64,000 nucleotides of DNA from CAWCBH01 sp963793785. Lineage in GTDB: Bacteria; Actinomycetota; Thermoleophilia; Solirubrobacterales; 70-9. This document shows, piece by piece, positions 18,746-28,748 of this stretch. Below the pieces are notes generated by a model, which ran no database searches, was not told where the DNA came from, and saw only the letters and a program-made list of their open reading frames with translations. The first letter of the stretch is position 1. Each line of letters begins with the position of its first letter. Position numbers and translations under genes: made by a program. The DNA lies in assembly GCA_963793785.1 (NCBI GenBank), contig CAWCBH010000003.1:868001-932000 (forward strand). Reading direction: 5' to 3'.

Positions 18746-19336
18746 ATGGCCAGATCACGTGTCAGCCGCCGTTCGCCCTGGCCCCTGCGGATCGTCGCCC
18801 TGTTCGTCGTCGCCGCTGGAACCTTTGTCGGATACGCGATGGCTTCGGGCTTCTTCGACAAGGCCGTCAGGGAGCTCACGCTTCCCCTCCGGCATGAGGA
18901 CATCATCCGCCAGCAGTCGCGTGAGAAGGGCGTTGACGCCTCGCTGATCGCCGCGGTGATCTACGCAGAGTCCCGATTCCGCGACCAGACGTCATCGGCT
19001 GGTGCCCGCGGTCTGATGCAGGTCACCGGTGAGACGGCGGACTACGTCGAGCGGCGCAGTGGCGGCACCACGTTCGAATTCGATGACCTCGCCGATCCCG
19101 ACATCAACATTCGCTACGGAACCTTCTACCTTCGTGAGCAGCTGGACAACTTCAGTGGCAACGAGGCGGCTGCGCTGGCGGCGTACAACGCGGGACCGGG
19201 ACGAGCCGCCGAGTGGGGCGCTTCCGCGCTTGAGGTTGAGGACATCGATTTCGCCGAGACCCGTGCCTATGTTCAGGAGGTGCTCGACAAGCGCGAGGAG
19301 TATCGCCAGGCGTACGCGCGGGAGCTGGGCTACTGA
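18746..19336 (+). CDS. Membrane-anchored lytic transglycosylase (SLT domain)
   Basis: 196 residues. Residues 13-33 form an uncleaved signal anchor (PLRIVALFVVAAGTFVGYAM). The SLT domain follows: VIYAESRFRD with catalytic Glu75, SSAGARGLMQV, and ALAAYNAGPGRAAEW. It cuts peptidoglycan glycan strands with formation of 1,6-anhydro ends, outside the membrane. It starts 7 nt after coaE. Confidence 0.93.
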   Translation: MARSRVSRRSPWPLRIVALFVVAAGTFVGYAMASGFFDKAVRELTLPLRHEDIIRQQSREKGVDASLIAAVIYAESRFRDQTSSAGARGLMQVTGETADYVERRSGGTTFEFDDLADPDINIRYGTFYLREQLDNFSGNEAAALAAYNAGPGRAAEWGASALEVEDIDFAETRAYVQEVLDKREEYRQAYARELGY

Positions 19337-20691
19337 GGCTGCGGCGCGGGGCGCTGGCGCTGGCGGTCGGGCTGGTGCTGGCCGACTCGTCGGTCGTGGT
19401 CCTGGCCCTTCCCGACATCTACCGCGAGCTCGACGCCACGGTCGCCGGGGTCACCTGGGTCCTCGTCTCCTTCAACCTCGTGCTGGCTCTGGCTGCGGTA
19501 CCGGCTGCGGCGATCGCCCGCCGCGCCGGCCCCGGCCGCACCGCCGCCGCGGGCTTGGCGGTATTCGCCGGCGCCAGCCTCGCCTGTGGGGTGGCGACCG
19601 AGCTGAGCTCGCTGATCGCTGCACGCTGCATCCAGGCCGCCGGCGGAGCGGCGGCGGTGACGGCGGCGCTGGAACTGATGCCGTCCGTGGTCGGCTCGGA
19701 GCGACGGGCGTCGGCGGCCTGGGCCGCAGCGGGTGCGACGGGAGCAGCGCTGGGCCCCGGCATCGGTGGCCTCCTCACGGAGCTGGTCTCCTGGGAGTCG
19801 ATCTTCCTGCTCCAGGTGCCGCTGGCGATCGGCGCCGGGGTGCCATTGCTGGGGGCCGCCCGAGACGAAGGCCGGCCCGGGGCGATCGAGAGCGAGCTGC
19901 GCAGCACCGGCAGGCCGCACCTCGCCGCCAACCTCGCCCTCGCCCTGGTCTCCGCCGCAATCGCCGCCGCCCTCTTCCTGGTCGTGCTGCTGCTGATCGA
20001 GGGCTGGCGTCTGACCCCGATCGGGGCCGCGATCGTGGTCACCGTCATGCCGCTGGCCGCCCTTCTGGGGTCGAGGATTGCGCCGCTCGTCCCCAGCGCC
20101 CGTGCCAGGGCCGCCGCCGGCGCGATCCTGCTCGCCGGCGGACTGGCCGGATTGGGCCTGATGCCGAAGGCGCTGATCGTGCTGACGATCCCGCCGCAGA
20201 TCCTCGTCGGCATCGGGCTCTCGCTGGTCCTCTCGGCGCTGACCGAGACGGCCCTCGCCGGGCGCTCTCCGCAGGCGATCCACGGCGGCTGGACGATCGC
20301 GTCCCGCCACGCCGGTGTGGTGGCGGGCCTGCTTGCGCTCACCCCGGTGTTCACCGCCGACCTCGCCGAGCAACAGCGCGACGCGATCGACGCCGGCACC
20401 GCGGTGGTCCTCGACGCCCGGCTCGACCCGACCCTGAAGATCGAGCTGGCCGGGCGGATCTCCGAGAACCTCGATCGGGAGGACGGACGGGTGCCGGTCA
20501 TCGATCCCGCCTTCGAGCCGCCGCCCGAGGACCCCGATGATGCCGCCGCCGCCGAGGAGCTGAAGACCGCCCTGCAGGATCAGCTCGACCGCGCGGCGAC
20601 CAAGGCCTTCAGCGCCTCGTTCTTGATCGCCGCGCTGCTGGCGCTGCTGGCGCTGCTGCCGATCCGCTTCGGGCGCCGGGTGGAGCTGTGA
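19333..20691 (+). CDS. Major facilitator superfamily transporter
   Basis: About 450 residues with twelve or more hydrophobic helices in the DHA2/EmrB-like pattern (ADSSVVVLALPDIYREL, ITWVL-like helix 2 start, LGPGIGGLL motif C). The first ATG/GTG-type start in frame is GTG 19375, but it would cut the first helix (ALALAVGLVLADSSVVV). The CTG at 19333 overlaps the preceding stop (CTGA) and has GGGAG about 10 nt upstream, so I prefer it with low certainty. An extracytoplasmic loop of about 100 residues near the C-terminus is acidic (PPPEDPDDAAAAEELK) and unusual. The substrate is unknown. Confidence 0.8.
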   Translation: MRLRRGALALAVGLVLADSSVVVLALPDIYRELDATVAGVTWVLVSFNLVLALAAVPAAAIARRAGPGRTAAAGLAVFAGASLACGVATELSSLIAARCIQAAGGAAAVTAALELMPSVVGSERRASAAWAAAGATGAALGPGIGGLLTELVSWESIFLLQVPLAIGAGVPLLGAARDEGRPGAIESELRSTGRPHLAANLALALVSAAIAAALFLVVLLLIEGWRLTPIGAAIVVTVMPLAALLGSRIAPLVPSARARAAAGAILLAGGLAGLGLMPKALIVLTIPPQILVGIGLSLVLSALTETALAGRSPQAIHGGWTIASRHAGVVAGLLALTPVFTADLAEQQRDAIDAGTAVVLDARLDPTLKIELAGRISENLDREDGRVPVIDPAFEPPPEDPDDAAAAEELKTALQDQLDRAATKAFSASFLIAALLALLALLPIRFGRRVEL

Positions 20692-21278
20692 GCGCAAAAG
20701 GCGGCGATCAAGGCGGCGAACGTCCCGGAGCCCATGCCATAGGGGGTATTCCGGGACGTTCGGGCCGCTTTCTGGTCGCCGCCTCGGCGTTGGCGTCGCT
20801 GCTGCTGGTCGGCGCCTACCTGGCAGCAGGGGGCGCCTCATACGAGCCGGCCGAGGTCCGCGATCCCTGCGAGCCGCGCGAGTGGCGCTCACCGGGGAAC
20901 CTCGAGCAGGCGGCGGAGCAGTTCACCCTTTCGGCCCTCGACGGGGCTGCCTGCGAGCTGCAGGTCTCCCGGGAGATCCTGGCCCGGGCTCTGGCGACGC
21001 CGGAATCGCGAGAGCGGTTCGCCCGCCGCTACGGCGTCGGCGACGAGGAGCTCGAGCGGGCGGTGCGGGCGGGACTCGTGCGGGCGATCGACGACGCCGA
21101 GGACGCTGGAGCTTTGAGCCCGCTGGTCGCGGTTCCGCTGCGCGGGCTGGCCCAGCAGGTGCCGGTCGACGAGGCGATCGCGCTGATCAACGACGCCAGG
21201 CCGCTATTTAAGGACGCGGGCGTCTTGCTCGACCAGCTCCCCGGGCTGCTCGAGGGCGCCGGCGACCTGCTGCCCTGA
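20688..21278 (+). CDS. Membrane-anchored protein of unknown function
   Basis: 196 residues from a GTG overlapping the MFS stop (GTGA), so probably translated with it. One transmembrane helix (FLVAASALASLLLVGAYLAA) is followed by an exported, mainly helical domain (DPCEPREW, SREILARALATPESRERFAR). Two Cys residues might form a disulfide. I do not recognise the family. Conserved coupling to an MFS gene suggests an accessory role, which is inference. Confidence 0.65.
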   Translation: MSAKGGDQGGERPGAHAIGGIPGRSGRFLVAASALASLLLVGAYLAAGGASYEPAEVRDPCEPREWRSPGNLEQAAEQFTLSALDGAACELQVSREILARALATPESRERFARRYGVGDEELERAVRAGLVRAIDDAEDAGALSPLVAVPLRGLAQQVPVDEAIALINDARPLFKDAGVLLDQLPGLLEGAGDLLP

Positions 21279-21279
21279 A

Positions 21280-21651
21280 TCACCCTTCTTCGGTCGCCCG
21301 CCAGACCCACCAGATCATCAGTGGCTGCAGCGGCAGCCGGGCCCACAGCGTCCAGCGCGGCACCTTCTCGAGGTCGAGGCCCTTGACCTGCTCGGGATGC
21401 ATCGCCATCTGGACGTTGGCCGGGAAGACCGCGACCAAGAGGGCGGTCAGCCACCAGCGGGCCGCGGGGCGAGTGCTCGGCGCCAGCATCGCCGCGCCGC
21501 CGGCGATCTCGGCCACGCCGCTGACGGCGACCGCCTCGCGGTGGTAGGGCAGATAGGGAGGCATCGTCGCCTCGTAGCGCCGGGGGATCACGAAGTGCAT
21601 GACCCCCGCAAAGCAAAAGAACGCCGCGACGGCCTTCTGGGAGCGAGTCAC
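21280..21651 (-). CDS. DoxX-like membrane protein
   Basis: 123 residues from a GTG (MTRSQKAVAAFFCFAGVMHF). Four hydrophobic helices and the pattern AGVMHFVIPRRYEATMPPYL, GVAEIAGGAAMLAPSTRPAA and FPANVQMAMHP match the DoxX family of small membrane proteins with unclear redox roles. It is the last gene of a minus-strand operon with the metallopeptidase and P450. Confidence 0.8.
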   Translation of the reverse strand: MTRSQKAVAAFFCFAGVMHFVIPRRYEATMPPYLPYHREAVAVSGVAEIAGGAAMLAPSTRPAARWWLTALLVAVFPANVQMAMHPEQVKGLDLEKVPRWTLWARLPLQPLMIWWVWRATEEG

Positions 21652-21664
21652 CGCCGGCAGTCTT

Positions 21665-22966
21665 TCATCGGTTCGCCGTGGCGAGCGCCAGTCGCGGGGT
21701 CGGAGCGATCGCCAGCGCGGTCGAGTCGCCGCGGCGCCCGAGGGCGACGGCCCCGGGGTCAAGCAGCCAGAGACCGGGCTTTGCAGGGCGCCCTTCGAGG
21801 GTGCCGGTGACGAAGCGGCGCGCCGCCGCCGTGAACTCACGGGCGTCCCGGATCCGGTCCCAGCGCCAGCGCAAAGCCAGCGCGAAGCGGCTGCGACAGC
21901 CCGCCGCGCAGGTGAGGTCCCCGGGCCCGGCCCGCCGCCAGAGGCGATAGCGGTCGCCTCCCCAGCCCGCCGCCGCACGACGCGCCTCTCCGCCATCCGA
22001 GTCCGCCTCGAGCAGCTGCTGGGTCCCGAACTCGCCGAGCACGCCGGAGCCCGCGGCCAGCCAGCCGCGCCCCGGAGCGGGGGCCGGACGCGTCGGGAGC
22101 GGTGCCTCGTCGCGCAGGTAGGAGACGGAATGCATCGCCTGTTCGGTGGAGCGCGGCAGGCGCGACCGATAGCCGATGTCGACCAGGTCCCAGTCGCCGC
22201 CCGCCGCCCGCAGTGCGTCGATCAGCCGCAGCCCGCGCAGGTAGGAGAAGAGCAGCTGCCGCTGCAGCACCGGCGGCAGCTCGTCGAAGCCGTCGTCTCC
22301 GATCACCTCCGGGTCGCCCAGCGCTCCCAGCAGGTCGGCGAGGTCGAGGTGGCGGCGCGCGTAGTCGACCATCAGCGACGTCGCCGAGCCCTCGACGAAC
22401 GCCTGCGCCGCGATCGCTCTGTCGCCGCTGAGCCGGTCCAGCTCGGCCAGCCCGAAGCGCTGATCCTCGAGCGCATGCGCAAGCTCGTGGGCGAGCGTGA
22501 TCTCGGCTATCGCGCCGCTTCCGAGCCCGGGACCGTCGACGATCAGCAGCCGATCGGTTCGCGGGTCATACGCGCCGGCGACGAGGTCGGCGCTCCCGGC
22601 CGCGATCGCGTCGAGGTCGACCGCCGGCTCCAGCAGCCCGAGCAGCTTCAGCACCGTCTCCTCCTCGCGGGTCGACCGGGCGACGTTCGGGCGGCGCTGC
22701 TGGCGCCGAAGGATGTCCGCGAGCTGGGCGGGGGAGACGACTTCGGGCCGCGGAATCTCGGCGAAGCTCAGCTCGCGCAGGCCCTCGACCCGCCTCGCGA
22801 TCGCCGGCGTCATCGCCGCCAGCTCCGCGGCGCTGAACGCCGCCGCGGAGGCTGCGGGGGAGCGAAGCGGTCGCTGGTCGCGCAGCAGCGCCGCGGCGAG
22901 GGGCAGCCCGATCGCGACCGCCAGCAGCGCCAGCAGGCTGAAGCCGTATCTCAGCGGGGCGTCCAA
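21665..22966 (-). CDS. Putative membrane-anchored zinc metallopeptidase (HExxH)
   Basis: About 433 residues. An N-terminal helix (SLLALLAVAIGLPLAAALL) anchors an extracytoplasmic domain. The zinc motif HELAH lies in ITLAHELAHALEDQRFGL, and a downstream Glu-containing helix (AFVEGSATSLMVDYARRH) could supply the third ligand. The overall pattern is like actinobacterial proteins annotated as putative metallopeptidases, but I cannot name a family confidently. The start is uncertain: a TTG at 22966 overlaps the P450 end, and a CTG at 22954 overlaps its stop. It sits between P450 and DoxX genes. Confidence 0.65.
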   Translation of the reverse strand: MDAPLRYGFSLLALLAVAIGLPLAAALLRDQRPLRSPAASAAAFSAAELAAMTPAIARRVEGLRELSFAEIPRPEVVSPAQLADILRRQQRRPNVARSTREEETVLKLLGLLEPAVDLDAIAAGSADLVAGAYDPRTDRLLIVDGPGLGSGAIAEITLAHELAHALEDQRFGLAELDRLSGDRAIAAQAFVEGSATSLMVDYARRHLDLADLLGALGDPEVIGDDGFDELPPVLQRQLLFSYLRGLRLIDALRAAGGDWDLVDIGYRSRLPRSTEQAMHSVSYLRDEAPLPTRPAPAPGRGWLAAGSGVLGEFGTQQLLEADSDGGEARRAAAGWGGDRYRLWRRAGPGDLTCAAGCRSRFALALRWRWDRIRDAREFTAAARRFVTGTLEGRPAKPGLWLLDPGAVALGRRGDSTALAIAPTPRLALATANR

Positions 22967-24174
22967 CGCAGCGGCAGCTTCGAGATTCCGTAGACGCCGA
23001 GCGGCGACTCCAGCTCGGGCTCGCCGTCGGGCTCGAGCCGGGGCATTCGCGGAGCCAGGTAGGCGAAGGCCTCCTGCAGCTCCGCCCGCGCCAGGTTGGC
23101 GCCGAGGCAAAAGTGGGGGCCGGCGCCAAAGGTGAGCGGCTTTGCGCGGTCCCGATCGGCCGCGATGTCGAAGCGGTCGGGCTCGGTGTAGGCGGCCGGG
23201 TCTCGATTGGCGCTGGCGGCGACGGCGAACAGGAGCGTCCCGGCGGGAAAGACGGTCTCCCGGAACTCGATCTCCTCGCGGGCGATGCGGGCGGTGAAAG
23301 GCGTGATCGGCTCGAAGCGCAGCACCTCCTCGGTGGCGTCTGCCGCCAGCTCGGGCCGCTCGGCCAGCAGGCCCCACTGCCTTGGATGGGAGGCGAAGAG
23401 GCGCAGCCCGTGGGCGAGCTGAGCCTGGGTCGTATCGACGCCCCCGACCAGGATCGCGCTGATCAGGTCGACGCATTCCTCCTCGCTGAGCCGATCGCCC
23501 TCGGCCTCGGCCGCCAACAGCTCTGAGATCAGGTCCTCGCCGGGATCGGCACGCCGCGCCGCCAGCAGCTCTCGAGCGTAGGCCTGGAACTCGTCGGCGG
23601 CCCGCTCGAGGACCGGCCGTTGGGTCGCAACCATCACCGGGTCGAACTGGCCTTGGATCAGGTTCGCCCACTCGCCCAAACGGGGCGCATCGGCGAGCGG
23701 CGCGCCCATCAACTCGGCGATCATCCGCGCCGGGTAGGGCTTGGCGAGGTCGGCCACCGCCTCCAGCCGGCCCGGCTGGGCGATCGCGTCGAAGAGGTCC
23801 TCCAGATGGCGGCGCATCGCCGGCCGGTGGCGATCGGCCGCCGGCGGCGTGAATGCCGGTTGCACGAGGCGGCGCAGGCGACGATGGTGCTCGCCGTTGA
23901 GGTCGAGGAGATTTCCCTTCAGGCGCTCGTAGAGGGGACCGTCGGTGACGCCCTGGAGCTCCAGCATCCTGGTGCCGGGGAAGGTCGCGGCAGGGGTGCG
24001 CAGGAAGAAGGCGGCCGCCTCGCGCTCGAGTACGAAGTACCCCACCGGCTCGGCCCGCGCCAGCCAACTGCGCTGGCGGAGATCGGCCAGCTCGCGATGG
24101 AACCGCTCTCCCCTCAGCTCCGGGTCGGTGTAATCGAGCGCGGGAAGATCGAGGTCGGCGACTTGAGTCCCCAT
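22951..24174 (-). CDS. Cytochrome P450
   Basis: 407 residues, a typical soluble bacterial class I P450. The heme ligand is Cys356 in [15 protein letters not shown]. The I-helix oxygen-activating motif is GGVDTTQ, the K-helix ExxR is [10 protein letters not shown] with its Glu, and the meander is ANRDPAAY. It would need ferredoxin and a reductase; a candidate reductase is at 60.1 kb. The substrate cannot be predicted. It is the first gene of an operon with a metallopeptidase and a DoxX protein. A TAGCCT box lies 12 nt upstream. Confidence 0.93.
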   Translation of the reverse strand: MGTQVADLDLPALDYTDPELRGERFHRELADLRQRSWLARAEPVGYFVLEREAAAFFLRTPAATFPGTRMLELQGVTDGPLYERLKGNLLDLNGEHHRRLRRLVQPAFTPPAADRHRPAMRRHLEDLFDAIAQPGRLEAVADLAKPYPARMIAELMGAPLADAPRLGEWANLIQGQFDPVMVATQRPVLERAADEFQAYARELLAARRADPGEDLISELLAAEAEGDRLSEEECVDLISAILVGGVDTTQAQLAHGLRLFASHPRQWGLLAERPELAADATEEVLRFEPITPFTARIAREEIEFRETVFPAGTLLFAVAASANRDPAAYTEPDRFDIAADRDRAKPLTFGAGPHFCLGANLARAELQEAFAYLAPRMPRLEPDGEPELESPLGVYGISKLPLRWTPR

Positions 24175-24186
24175 CGGCGCCGCCAG

Positions 24187-24192
24187 AGGCTA
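24187..24192 (-). promoter_or_regulatory. Candidate -10 box for the P450 operon
   Basis: TAGCCT on the minus strand, 12 nt before the ATG at 24174. Confidence 0.3.
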
Positions 24193-24226
24193 TGGGACCG
24201 CCTCACTAAGCTCGGCGGCGAGACCG

Positions 24227-26227
24227 ATGCCCGACTTCAAGCTCAATCCCGCCTACTCGCCCACCGCCGACCAGCCGAAGGCGATTGCCGGCCTCACCGA
24301 GGGCCTGGGGGACGGTCAGCGCTTCCAGACCCTGCTCGGAGCGACCGGAACCGGCAAGACGTTCACGATGGCGGGAGTGATCGAGCAGGTCCAGCGCCCC
24401 TCGCTGGTGATCGCCCACAACAAGACCCTGGCGGCGCAGCTCTGCAACGAGTTCCGCGAGTTCTTCCCCGACAACTCCGTCCAGTACTTCGTCAGCTACT
24501 ACGACTACTACCAGCCCGAGGCCTATGTCCCGGCGCAGGATCTCTACATCGAGAAGGACTCCTCGATCAACGACGAAATCGACCGCTTGCGCCACGCAGC
24601 GACGGCGGCGCTGTTCGCCCGCCGCGACGTGATCATCGTCGCCTCGGTGTCCTGCATTTTCGGGATCGGCTCGCCGCAGGTCTACAACGAGAAGATGCAG
24701 CTGTTCAAGGTCGGCGATTGGCTCGACCGCGACGACCTGCTGCGCAAGCTGATCCGCATGCAGTACCAGCGCAACGACACCAACCTCGCCCGCGGCACCT
24801 TCCGGGTCCGCGGCGAAGTGCTGGAGATCATGCCCTCCTACGCCGACTCCGCCTACCGGATCTCGCTGTTCGGCGACGAGATCGAGGGCATCCAGCACTT
24901 CGACCCGCTGACCGGCGAGGTCCTCGACGTGATCGACCACGTCTCGGTCTGGCCGGCCAGCCACTACGTGACCAAGGATGAGACGCTGGAGCGATCGGTG
25001 AAGGAGATCCGCGCCGAGCTGAACCAGCGCACCGCCGAGCTGGAGGAGCAGGGCAAGCAGCTCGAGGCGCACCGGCTGCGGCAGCGGACGATGTACGACA
25101 TCGAGATGCTGAAGGAGCTTGGCTTCACCTCGGGGATCGAGAACTACTCGCGGATCCTCGACAACCGTCCCGCCGGGAGCCCTCCGCACACGCTGATCGA
25201 CTACTTCCCCGAGGACTTTGTCGTCTTCGTCGACGAGTCCCACCAGACGATCCCCCAGATCGGCGGCATGTACGAGGGTGACCGCTCACGAAAGTCGACG
25301 CTGGTCGACTACGGCTTCCGCCTGCCCTCGGCGATGGACAACCGGCCGCTGAAGTTCGACGAGTTCCTCGCCCGAGTCGGCCAGCTGGTGATGGTCTCGG
25401 CCACGCCGGGACCCTTCGAGCGGGCCGAGTCTGATCGCACGGTGGAGCAGATCGTGCGCCCGACCGGGATCGTCGACCCCGAGATCGTCGTCCGCGAGAC
25501 CCGCAACCAGATCGACGACCTGATGAACGAGATCAAGCGCCGGGCCGAGGCCTCGGAGCGGGTGCTCGTCACCACCCTGACCAAGAAGATGGCCGAGGAC
25601 CTGACCGGCTACCTGCTCGAGTACGGGATCCGGGTCCGCTACCTGCATTCGGAGGTCGACACGCTGGAGCGGATCCAGATCGTCCGCGACCTGCGCCTCG
25701 GCGAGTACGACGTGCTGGTCGGGGTCAACCTGCTGCGCGAGGGCCTCGACCTGCCCGAGGTATCGCTGGTGGCGATCCTCGACGCCGACAAGGAGGGCTT
25801 CCTGCGCGGCGAGACGAGCCTGATCCAGACGATCGGCCGGGCGGCGCGAAACGTCGGCGGCAGGGTGCTGATGTACGCCGACAAGGAGACCGACGCGATG
25901 CGGGCCGCGATCGGCGAGACCGACCGCCGACGGGCGATCCAGGTCGCCTACAACGCCGAGCACGGGATCACCCCGGAGACGGTTCGCAAGGGAATCTCCG
26001 ACATGACCGAGTTCCTGGCCATGGAGGACCGGGCTCCCGCCCGACGGCGGCGCAGCCGCGGCGGAGACCGATTCGAGGGCCCGGAGGAGCTCGAGCGCTC
26101 GATCGTCGCGATGGAGGAGGAGATGATGGCCGCCGCCGAGGACCTGCGCTTCGAGGAGGCGGCGCGGATCCGCGACGAGATCAAGGAGCTGCGCCGCGAC
26201 CTCGACGGGATGCGGGCGGGGGCCTAG
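24227..26227 (+). CDS. uvrB: Excinuclease ABC subunit B
   Basis: 666 residues. It is the damage-verification helicase of nucleotide excision repair. Walker A is [14 protein letters not shown], the DNA-gripping beta hairpin is [13 protein letters not shown], Walker B/DEAH-like is [13 protein letters not shown], and helicase motif VI is [11 protein letters not shown]. The C-terminal UVR motif that binds UvrC is present ([19 protein letters not shown]). A TAAGCT box lies 14 nt before the ATG. Its partner uvrA is at 33.7 kb. Confidence 0.98.
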   Translation: MPDFKLNPAYSPTADQPKAIAGLTEGLGDGQRFQTLLGATGTGKTFTMAGVIEQVQRPSLVIAHNKTLAAQLCNEFREFFPDNSVQYFVSYYDYYQPEAYVPAQDLYIEKDSSINDEIDRLRHAATAALFARRDVIIVASVSCIFGIGSPQVYNEKMQLFKVGDWLDRDDLLRKLIRMQYQRNDTNLARGTFRVRGEVLEIMPSYADSAYRISLFGDEIEGIQHFDPLTGEVLDVIDHVSVWPASHYVTKDETLERSVKEIRAELNQRTAELEEQGKQLEAHRLRQRTMYDIEMLKELGFTSGIENYSRILDNRPAGSPPHTLIDYFPEDFVVFVDESHQTIPQIGGMYEGDRSRKSTLVDYGFRLPSAMDNRPLKFDEFLARVGQLVMVSATPGPFERAESDRTVEQIVRPTGIVDPEIVVRETRNQIDDLMNEIKRRAEASERVLVTTLTKKMAEDLTGYLLEYGIRVRYLHSEVDTLERIQIVRDLRLGEYDVLVGVNLLREGLDLPEVSLVAILDADKEGFLRGETSLIQTIGRAARNVGGRVLMYADKETDAMRAAIGETDRRRAIQVAYNAEHGITPETVRKGISDMTEFLAMEDRAPARRRRSRGGDRFEGPEELERSIVAMEEEMMAAAEDLRFEEAARIRDEIKELRRDLDGMRAGA

Positions 26228-26235
26228 GCCTAGCC

Positions 26236-26880
26236 CTAGCTCTCGAGAAAGCGCAGCACGGCGAGCACGCGGCGATGATCGTCTGGGCTGGCGGTGAGGC
26301 CGAGCTTTCCGAAGATGCTGGTCACGTGCTTCTCCACCGCGCGCTCGGTGACGACCAGCGCCTCGGCGATGCTCGCGTTCGTGCGTCCCTCCGCCATCAG
26401 CGCCAGCACCTCTCGCTCGCGCGGGGTCAGCGCCTCCAGCGGATCGTCCCGCCTGCGGCGGCCGAGCAGCTGCGAGACGACCTCCGGGTCCAGCGCCGAG
26501 CCGCCGGCGCCGACCCTCCGCACCGCCTCGGTGAAGGCCTCGACGTCGGCGACCCTGTCCTTGAGCAGGTATCCGAGTCCCTCGGCGTTGTCGGCGAGCA
26601 GCTCGCTGGCGTAGCCCTCCTCGACGTATTGGGAGAGGACCAGGACGCCGATCCCCGGCAGCTCGTCGCGGATCTGGGCGGCAGCGCGAATCCCCTCGTC
26701 GGTCTGCGTCGGCGGCATCCGGACGTCGACCACCGCGACGTCCGGCTTGTGGGCGCGGACCTTGCGCAGCAGGTCGTCGGCGTCTGCCGCCTGGGCGACG
26801 ACCTCGAACCCCGACTCCTCCAGCAGTCGCACGACACCTTCTCGCAGTAGCACGGAGTCTTCAGCGACGACGATTCGCAT
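26236..26880 (-). CDS. NarL/LuxR-type response regulator
   Basis: 214 residues from the ATG giving MRIVVAEDSVLLREG. In the receiver domain the phosphoacceptor is Asp52 (VAVVDVRMPP) with acidic Glu7/Asp8 and Lys in YLLKDRV. The C-terminal LuxR HTH covers about 150-208 (LTPREREVLALMAEGRTNAS, VEKHVTSIFGKLGL). It is the third gene of the minus-strand operon, 4 nt after the histidine kinase, and is its likely output. Confidence 0.93.
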   Translation of the reverse strand: MRIVVAEDSVLLREGVVRLLEESGFEVVAQAADADDLLRKVRAHKPDVAVVDVRMPPTQTDEGIRAAAQIRDELPGIGVLVLSQYVEEGYASELLADNAEGLGYLLKDRVADVEAFTEAVRRVGAGGSALDPEVVSQLLGRRRRDDPLEALTPREREVLALMAEGRTNASIAEALVVTERAVEKHVTSIFGKLGLTASPDDHRRVLAVLRFLES

Positions 26881-26884
26881 CTGC

Positions 26885-28360
26885 CTAACCGCTCTGTCGG
26901 TCGATTGGGATGATCGCGCGGACGGTCGTGCCGCGGCGAGCGGGGCTGTCGATGTCGAGAAGGCCGTCGAGCGCCGCAACCCGGTCGGAAAGGCCGCGCA
27001 GCCCCGATCCGTTCAGGTCGGCGCCCCCTTCGCCGTCGTCGCGGACCTCGACCAGCAGCCTTCCATTCTCCTGCCTGATGCCGATTTCCGCGTGGTCTGC
27101 GGCCGCGTGCCGGGCGACGTTGGTCAGCGCCTCGGCGACGACGAAATAGGCAGCGGCCTCGACCGGGTCGGGAAGGCGCCGGTCGAGGCTTGCATCGACG
27201 TCGACCGGCAGCGGCGCCCGCGACGCGAGGGCGTCGACAGCTGCTGTGAGCCCCCTGTCGCTGAGCACAGCCGGATGGATGCCCCGCGCCAGCTCCCGCA
27301 GCTCCTCGGTGGCTCGCGCCAGCTCCGCTTGTGCCTCGTCGAGCACTGCCGCTGCCTGATCCGGATTCTCCTCGAGGCGAGAGCGCGCCAGGCGCAGATC
27401 CAGGGCCACGCCGACGAGCCGCTGCTGGGCCCCGTCATGGAGGTCGCGCTCGAGCTTCCGCCGCGCCGTGATCCCGGCCTCGATGATGCGCGCGCGCGAC
27501 TCCTGCAGCTCGACCAGGCGCGCCTCGAGCTCGGCGTCGAGACGCAGGTTCTCGAGCTCGGTCTCACTAAGCCTCGATCGCAGCAGGCCACCCAGGAAGG
27601 CGTAGGGCACGGCGGCCAGGGTCAGCATCGCGAAGTAGCCGATGATGTCGTCGTAGTTGCCCTCCTCGGGCGCGAAGTTCGTCAGCAGCAAGGTCCCGAA
27701 CATGAAGGTCGTCAACGCGCCCGCCCACCAGACGGGAGCGTCGCGGCTCCGATCTCCCTCCGCTGCGGACCTTGCGCGGCGGAAGAAGTGCACGACCAGG
27801 AGGATGATCACGACAGGGGTGATCGCGCTCAGGGAGAGGTAGATCCCGTCGACAACCGCGGGCTCGTCGACGATCATCAGCGGGTTCGCAGGACAGCCCG
27901 AGCAATCGCTGTCCTCGGCCGGGTTGTAGAAGAGCACCGGGATCGCGGCGACGACGCAGCCCGCCAGGTATCCGTAGGCGATCACGAACCGGTCGAAGGC
28001 GCTGGAAGCCCGCCCCGAGGGGAAGATGACCAGCATGTGGAAGATGAAGGCGATTGGCACACTGCCCAAGGCCGTGCCGATCGCGAACAGGGCGGGGATG
28101 TCGGAGTCGACCATCTGCGAGATGCACCAGGTCAGCCCGACTCCGACCATCAGCGCCCCGATCGGGTTCTCCGGCCGCCGCTCCCACGCGTAGAGCCCGG
28201 TTCCGAGGAACGACCAGGCGACAAGCAGGGTCAGGATCGCTCGAAGCAGGCGTTCGCTCTCGTGCTCGCCGGTGACGATCACCACGAAGGTGGCGATCCC
28301 GAGGACGAGGCCCGCGACCCCGAGCACGAACAGCGCCCGCCGAAGCGGCGTGACGCTCAC
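26885..28360 (-). CDS. Sensor histidine kinase of the NarL/DesK type
   Basis: 491 residues from a GTG that overlaps the stop of the preceding regulator (GTGA). Multiple transmembrane helices fill residues 1-270. A coiled coil (ELENLRLDAELEARLVELQE) leads to HisKA_3 with the phospho-His in KLERDLHDGAQQRL. The ATPase domain has VAEALTNVARHAAADHAEI and GSGLRGLSDRVAAL. The extracellular loop has a CSGC pair that might sense redox state or metal (inference). Confidence 0.9.
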   Translation of the reverse strand: MSVTPLRRALFVLGVAGLVLGIATFVVIVTGEHESERLLRAILTLLVAWSFLGTGLYAWERRPENPIGALMVGVGLTWCISQMVDSDIPALFAIGTALGSVPIAFIFHMLVIFPSGRASSAFDRFVIAYGYLAGCVVAAIPVLFYNPAEDSDCSGCPANPLMIVDEPAVVDGIYLSLSAITPVVIILLVVHFFRRARSAAEGDRSRDAPVWWAGALTTFMFGTLLLTNFAPEEGNYDDIIGYFAMLTLAAVPYAFLGGLLRSRLSETELENLRLDAELEARLVELQESRARIIEAGITARRKLERDLHDGAQQRLVGVALDLRLARSRLEENPDQAAAVLDEAQAELARATEELRELARGIHPAVLSDRGLTAAVDALASRAPLPVDVDASLDRRLPDPVEAAAYFVVAEALTNVARHAAADHAEIGIRQENGRLLVEVRDDGEGGADLNGSGLRGLSDRVAALDGLLDIDSPARRGTTVRAIIPIDRQSG

Positions 28361-28710
28361 GGCAACAGCCTCCGCACCGATGCCGCCGTGAGCTCGTCCT
28401 TGGGGACGAACCCGCGGGCTCCGCAAGAGCCGACGCGCGGCCCGAGATCATCGGCTCCCCGGCTCGAGCAGAGGACCACCGACGGATGCTCCTCGGTGCC
28501 CGACAACTCGCCCGCCAGCTCGACACCGTCGGCATCCGGGAGCCCGACGTCGAGCAGGATGACGTCGGGCTGAAGGTCGCGGTTGGCGGTCCTGGCGGAG
28601 GCGCCGTCGCGCGCCTCGCCGGCGACCTCGAAGCCGCCGGCCTCGAGCATCCGCCGGGCGCTGGCCCGGAAGCCGGCGTGGTCGTCGACGATCAGCACTT
28701 TCTTCGCCAT
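28357..28710 (-). CDS. Stand-alone response-regulator receiver protein
   Basis: 117 residues, a receiver domain with no output domain. Asp9/Asp10 (LIVDDHAGFR), phosphoacceptor Asp54 (DVILLDVGLPDADG) and the conserved Lys in FVPKDEL are present. It is the first gene of the regulator-kinase-regulator operon. A kinase with two receivers suggests a phosphate sink or a second regulatory branch (inference). Confidence 0.88.
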   Translation of the reverse strand: MAKKVLIVDDHAGFRASARRMLEAGGFEVAGEARDGASARTANRDLQPDVILLDVGLPDADGVELAGELSGTEEHPSVVLCSSRGADDLGPRVGSCGARGFVPKDELTAASVRRLLP

Positions 28711-28748
28711 CGCCCGCCGATTGTCGTGCAAACGGCGCCGCATTCCCA

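Noticed and set aside
19330..20892. 520-residue minus-strand open frame opposite the MFS gene
   Set aside because: No hydrophobic or domain pattern, Arg/Gly/Gln-rich; a shadow of the MFS and following gene.
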